Origin: Alphaproteobacteria bacterium
Lineage (GTDB): Bacteria > Pseudomonadota > Alphaproteobacteria > Rickettsiales > VGDC01
DNA length: 9,137 nt
NCBI GenBank assembly: GCA_016869895.1
Contig: VGDC01000057.1
Span: forward strand, 1 to 9,137
Reading direction: 5' to 3'
This document shows, piece by piece, positions 6,155 to 9,137 of this stretch; position 1 is the first letter of the stretch, and every line of letters begins with the position of its first letter. The position numbers were made by a program, and so were the translations under genes. The notes below the pieces were generated by a model, which had not been told where the DNA came from, did no database searches, and was given only the letters and a program-made list of their open reading frames with translations.

Positions 6155-7255
6155 CTACCTACAGCAAGACTTCAGCGGGCAGCCGTCGCGCAAGGCTTCG
6201 GCGACTTCCAGCGCGGCATAGGTGAAGATACCCGTCGCACCTGCGCGTTTGAAGGCCATAAGGCTCTCCATGATCGCAGCGTTCCAGTCCAGCCAGCCGT
6301 TATCGGCGGCGGCGCGGAGCATGGCGTATTCCCCGCTGACCTGATAGGCGAAGACGGGCACGTTGAACTGGCTGCGCACGCGTGTGACGATGTCGAGATA
6401 GGGCATACCCGGTTTGACCATCACCATATCCGCGCCTTCGGCGAGGTCGAGGGCGACTTCGCGCAGGGCTTCGTCGCTGTTCGGCGCATCCATCTGATAC
6501 GTCTTCTTGCCGTTCTTGCCCAAGGCTTTCGCCGAGCCGACCGCATCGCGGAACGGGCCATAGAAGCAGGAAGCGTATTTCGCGGCATAGGCGAGGATGG
6601 CTACATGGGCATAGCCCGCTTCATCGAGCGCATCGCGAATCAAGGCCACGCGGCCGTCCATCATATCCGACGGCGCGACGATGTCGCAGCCCGCTTCGGC
6701 CTGTAGCACCGCCTGGCGGCAGAGTGCGTCGATGGTGATGTCATTCTCCACGTCGTCACCGTCAGCATTCAGCAAGCCGTCCTGCCCGTGGGAGGTGTAG
6801 GGGTCGAGGGCGACATCCGTGACGATGCCGATGTCCAGCCCCAAATCCTTGATAGCGCGGGTGGCGCGGCAGATGAGGTTTTCGGCGTTGAACGCCTCTT
6901 CCGCGTCTTCTGTCTTCAATGAAGCATCCACCGCAGGGAACAGCGCGATGGCGGGGATGCCCAGTGCGGCGGCGCGGCGCGCTTCATCGCAGAGCAGGTC
7001 GATGGATAGGCGATACACCCCCGGCATGGATTGCACTTCCGTGCGGGCGTTCTTGCCTTCCTGCACGAAGACCGGCCAAATCAGATCCTGCGCAGTCAGG
7101 CGGTGCTCGGCCACCAGATTGCGCAGCCATTCGGTGCGGCGGGTGCGGCGCAGGCGTACACGCGGATATGCTCCGGCGGCAGGACGCTCCGCGGCGGGAA
7201 TCTGCGCGGCAGGAGCCTTGGCGGTGACAGCCTTGACGGCGGGATGGCGGGTCAT
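6155..7255 (-). CDS. hemB: Delta-aminolevulinic acid dehydratase (porphobilinogen synthase)
   Basis: HemB condenses two 5-aminolevulinate molecules to porphobilinogen in heme/tetrapyrrole synthesis, in the cytoplasm as an oligomer. From ATG 7255 it is 366 residues. The two Schiff-base lysines are Lys226 (AYAAKYASCFYGPFRDA) and Lys281 (MVKPGMPYLD). The metal region reads DVALDPYTSHGQDG with Asp147, Asp151 and Asp159 in place of the zinc cysteines, so it is the magnesium-type enzyme usual in alphaproteobacteria. An Ala/Pro-rich extension of about 28 residues precedes the conserved core (RVRLRRTRRTEWLR). The C-terminus ends in an unusual Cys-rich CPLKSCCR. A TTG two codons upstream (7261) is an alternative start; neither start has a strong Shine-Dalgarno. 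The gene follows the glycosyltransferase on the same strand after 60 bases and could be co-transcribed, though no functional link is evident. Confidence 0.96.
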   Translation of the reverse strand: MTRHPAVKAVTAKAPAAQIPAAERPAAGAYPRVRLRRTRRTEWLRNLVAEHRLTAQDLIWPVFVQEGKNARTEVQSMPGVYRLSIDLLCDEARRAAALGIPAIALFPAVDASLKTEDAEEAFNAENLICRATRAIKDLGLDIGIVTDVALDPYTSHGQDGLLNADGDDVENDITIDALCRQAVLQAEAGCDIVAPSDMMDGRVALIRDALDEAGYAHVAILAYAAKYASCFYGPFRDAVGSAKALGKNGKKTYQMDAPNSDEALREVALDLAEGADMVMVKPGMPYLDIVTRVRSQFNVPVFAYQVSGEYAMLRAAADNGWLDWNAAIMESLMAFKRAGATGIFTYAALEVAEALRDGCPLKSCCR

Positions 7256-7315
7256 GACCAACTCGGGTGGTTTGAGGGGGTGAAAATATGCGTGAGATGT
7301 AGCAGGGATGCGGCT

Positions 7316-8287
7316 TCAGCGCAAGCGTGAATTAGCGGGGCGCGCCAAGGACGTACCTCGCTTAGCCCCCGTTTTCCCGACAAAGCCATCCACCAGACCT
7401 GCGAGGATATGGTTGGTCTTGGTCTGGCGGTCTTGTTCGAACAACTGTATGCGCCAGAGTTCATAGACCATGTGCATCAGGTCGTAGATGACATAGCCCG
7501 GATGGGCGAAGAAATACCGCCGCCAGACGAGCAGGCGGTTGCGGAACTGGTAATAGCGGCGGATGGGCGAGTGGTTGGTGGTCTGCACCGTCAGCCCGAA
7601 GAAATGGTGGGTCTTCCGCTCGCCGATGCTATGGGTCATCTTCGCGTCGCGCACGGCCATGATGCGCCAGCCGCGCTTGACGATGTTCAGGCAGAAGTCC
7701 GAATCCACCGCGTCGATGACGAAGCCTTCATCCATGCGGGTCTCCGGCGTGAATACACGGCGCGGCACAAGGCTGCCGGATGCGATGACGCAGAGGAGAT
7801 TGTCGATGACGGGGGTGCGCGCATCGAACTGCTCTTTCTTGAACCAGAATTTCTGGCGGGCTTTCAGCATGAAGCGGTTAGGGTCGGACGGGTCTTCCAG
7901 CGCGGGGGCGAGCAGGCCGATCTTGCTGCGGGTCATGTTCTGGAAATAGGCCGTCTCCATCGCGGCGATCATGCCGGGGGCGAGGCGGCTGTCATGGTCC
8001 AGCAGTAGTACCCAGTCGTGGCCTTTTTCCAACGCGGCATCGATGCCGAGGTTCTGGGCGAGGGCGAGGTTATTCTCGGGGCTTTCGATAAGCGTCACGA
8101 AATCGGGCTGGGCATCGCGCAGGCGCGTGTTCACCTTGGCCGTTTCGCCGTCATCGGTGCTGGTGTTGACGAGGATGACGTGATCGACCTGACCTTTCAG
8201 GCTGTTGAAACCCGCCTCGAAGGCATTGCCGATATTATAGGTGACGACGACCGCACAGACCGTTCCGAATGCCGCACTTTCCGTCAT
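7316..8287 (-). CDS. Family 2 glycosyltransferase, rhamnosyltransferase-like
   Basis: This 323-residue protein has a GT-A fold with AVVVTYN at the N-terminus (12-18), a conserved E.NLALAQNLGI segment (71-82) and the metal/nucleotide-sugar motif LLLDHDS (94-100; DHD at 97-99). It also has an acceptor-side DEGFVIDAVDSDFCLNI (186-202) and a C-terminal RRYYQFRNRL (243-252). This arrangement matches RfbF/WbbL-type rhamnosyltransferases of the GT2 family, which add a deoxyhexose to lipopolysaccharide or other surface glycan on the cytoplasmic side. No membrane segment is obvious. The usual VDNxS after the second strand is here VNTST (40-44), so the first Asp is Asn. The start at 8287 is set by the upstream AGAAAGG; an in-frame ATG at 8338 would add 17 residues that fit no conserved part. 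It is transcribed away from the GFA-type gene and toward hemB. Sugar specificity cannot be read from the sequence. Confidence 0.88.
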   Translation of the reverse strand: MTESAAFGTVCAVVVTYNIGNAFEAGFNSLKGQVDHVILVNTSTDDGETAKVNTRLRDAQPDFVTLIESPENNLALAQNLGIDAALEKGHDWVLLLDHDSRLAPGMIAAMETAYFQNMTRSKIGLLAPALEDPSDPNRFMLKARQKFWFKKEQFDARTPVIDNLLCVIASGSLVPRRVFTPETRMDEGFVIDAVDSDFCLNIVKRGWRIMAVRDAKMTHSIGERKTHHFFGLTVQTTNHSPIRRYYQFRNRLLVWRRYFFAHPGYVIYDLMHMVYELWRIQLFEQDRQTKTNHILAGLVDGFVGKTGAKRGTSLARPANSRLR

Positions 8288-8293
8288 GGGTTT

Positions 8294-8300
8294 CCTTTCT
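8294..8300 (-). promoter_or_regulatory. Ribosome-binding site of the glycosyltransferase
   Basis: On the minus strand AGAAAGG lies 6 bases before the ATG at 8287. This spacing decides the start over the upstream in-frame ATG at 8338. Confidence 0.6.
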
Positions 8301-8400
8301 TTTGGTGGAGCATAGCATAGGGGGGAAATGAAAAACACCCTATTACGCAGCGGTTTTTTGCGCTAAGTCTTAGGAAGCAAAACCAGAGAAAGTAACCCTC

Positions 8401-8817
8401 ATGAGCCACACCCTCCACGGAAAATGCCTCTGCGGCGAAGTCACCGTCACCGCCGCGTGCGACCACGCGGAATTCGATGCGTGCCATTGCCCCACCTGCC
8501 GCAAATGGGGCGGGGGGCCTTTGCTCGTCATCGACTGCAAAACCGATGCGGTCTGGTCAGGCGAGCGGCATATCGGCGTTTTTGAATCCTCCGAATGGGC
8601 GGAGCGTGGCTTTTGCAAACACTGCGGCACGCATCTGTTCTACCGTCTCAAGCAAGGTGGATTCCTCGCCTTGCCGCTGGGTCTTTTCGATGGGGTGGAG
8701 CATTTCACGCTGCAGAAGGAAGTCTTCATCGACGCGAAGCCAGAAGGCTATACCTTCGCAGGGGAACGGAAGAAGCTGACCGGTGAAGAGCTTTTCGCCC
8801 TGTTTAATCCTTCCTGA
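8401..8817 (+). CDS. GFA/CENP-V family zinc-binding protein
   Basis: This 138-residue protein has the GFA (glutathione-dependent formaldehyde-activating enzyme, CENP-V/GFA fold) cysteine pattern: CLCG (Cys9, Cys11), CHCPTC (Cys28, Cys30, Cys33) and CKHC (Cys72, Cys75), followed by GTHLFYR. These residues normally bind two zinc ions. The length is typical for the family. The founding member was proposed to speed S-hydroxymethylglutathione formation, but most short homologues have no proven activity, and no formaldehyde or glutathione genes lie nearby. A function in formaldehyde detoxification should therefore not be assumed. The start at 8401 fits the family N-terminus (HGKCLCGEV), but the upstream Shine-Dalgarno is weak (AGAG at 8385-8388). 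The gene is divergent from the glycosyltransferase, with a 113-base gap in which I could not identify a convincing promoter for either side. Confidence 0.92.
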   Translation: MSHTLHGKCLCGEVTVTAACDHAEFDACHCPTCRKWGGGPLLVIDCKTDAVWSGERHIGVFESSEWAERGFCKHCGTHLFYRLKQGGFLALPLGLFDGVEHFTLQKEVFIDAKPEGYTFAGERKKLTGEELFALFNPS

Positions 8818-8846
8818 AGCTTTTCACGCCCCACCGCAAAAAACGC

Positions 8847-8874
8847 TTGCATTAAGCCGCGAAATGAACAGAAT
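8847..8874 (+). promoter_or_regulatory. Possible promoter of the tRNA-Ala gene
   Basis: TTGCAT (8847-8852) and CAGAAT (8869-8874) are separated by 16 bases. They match the -35 and -10 consensus at 4 of 6 positions each. Transcription would start near 8881, about 12 bases before the mature tRNA 5' end. Moderate evidence only. Confidence 0.35.
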
Positions 8875-8892
8875 CGGGCTTCTCTTCTTAGA

Positions 8893-8968
<76 letters not shown>

Positions 8969-9137
8969 CTTCATTTTATTATTATATTCCAGTTACTTGT
9001 TGATGGCGCAGCTTCGCGCTGTGTGCACTATTGCGCGGATGGGTGCGTGCTTGTGAGGCTTGGCTTTAGGGCGTTCTGAGGCGATTTCCCTGTTATTTTG
9101 TGGCGAAGGCTCAAACGGGCAATTTTGACTGACCGCA
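8969..9137. other. Region after the tRNA with no recognised gene
   Basis: The first 20 or so bases (about 8970-8991) are T/A-rich and may help end the tRNA transcript, but no strong hairpin precedes them other than the tRNA itself. The rest is of mixed composition, with only a short weak dyad near 9008-9020 (CAGC-TTCGC-GCTG). No open reading frame with a recognisable product, no attachment-site repeat of the tRNA 3' end and no integrase are visible before the window ends. Confidence 0.5.

Noticed and set aside
6040..6225. Short plus-strand frame that could continue the GS-like protein after a frameshift
   Set aside because: Its translation has none of the GS C-terminal features, and it runs into the structured intergenic element and the hemB end; a simple frameshift in GS is not supported.
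7256..7315. Separate promoter for hemB in the 60-base gap (TTGCGC-N17-TACATC on the minus strand)
   Set aside because: Only 3 of 6 matches in each box, too weak to claim.
7409..8008. Plus-strand open frame of 199 residues antisense to the glycosyltransferase
   Set aside because: It is the mirror frame of a well-supported GT2 gene and has no motif of its own.

Overview
This is a moderately GC-rich bacterial window, most probably from an alphaproteobacterium. The lineage call rests on four things: an AddA-type (AddAB) recombination helicase-nuclease next to trxA, an aspartate-type (non-zinc) HemB, the general protein style, and a tRNA-Ala(GGC) with an encoded CCA. I cannot name the genus. The pair of large pilin-like proteins resembles families I associate with Micavibrio-like and other less-studied alphaproteobacteria, but that is a weak impression.

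Layout. Positions 2-2917 (+) hold the 3' three-quarters or more of addA; its 5' end, with the Walker A motif, lies outside the window. Two tandem paralogous genes for secreted type IV pilin/pseudopilin-like proteins follow (2983-3828 and 3933-4805, +). Each has its own sigma70-like promoter with a TTGACA -35 box and an inverted repeat at or in the promoter. Next come trxA (4899-5216, +), with a promoter of its own, and a TGATG-coupled compact glutamine-synthetase-like gene (5216-6055, +). A strongly structured intergenic element (about 6061-6144) separates these from two minus-strand genes, hemB (6155-7255) and a family 2 glycosyltransferase (7316-8287). On the plus strand again are a GFA/CENP-V-type zinc protein (8401-8817) and tRNA-Ala(GGC) (8893-8968). 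The last 169 bases show no gene.

How the parts relate. addA, trxA, hemB and the tRNA are housekeeping genes. In many alphaproteobacteria addA is followed closely by trxA and then folC. Here the pilin pair sits between addA and trxA, and a GS-like gene follows trxA where folC would be expected. The accessory layer is therefore the pilin pair and the GS-like gene. The two pilin-like proteins align without gaps over 271 mature residues at about 79% identity by hand count, and share four cysteines and an NGNGDG loop. Their flanks also share short stretches, which suggests duplication of a whole promoter-gene-tail unit. The GS-like protein lacks the N-terminal beta-grasp domain and most of the C-terminal region of normal GS, and appears to have Gln in place of one metal-binding His. 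It is the best candidate here for an undescribed enzyme activity. I see no evidence of CRISPR, phage or insertion sequences.
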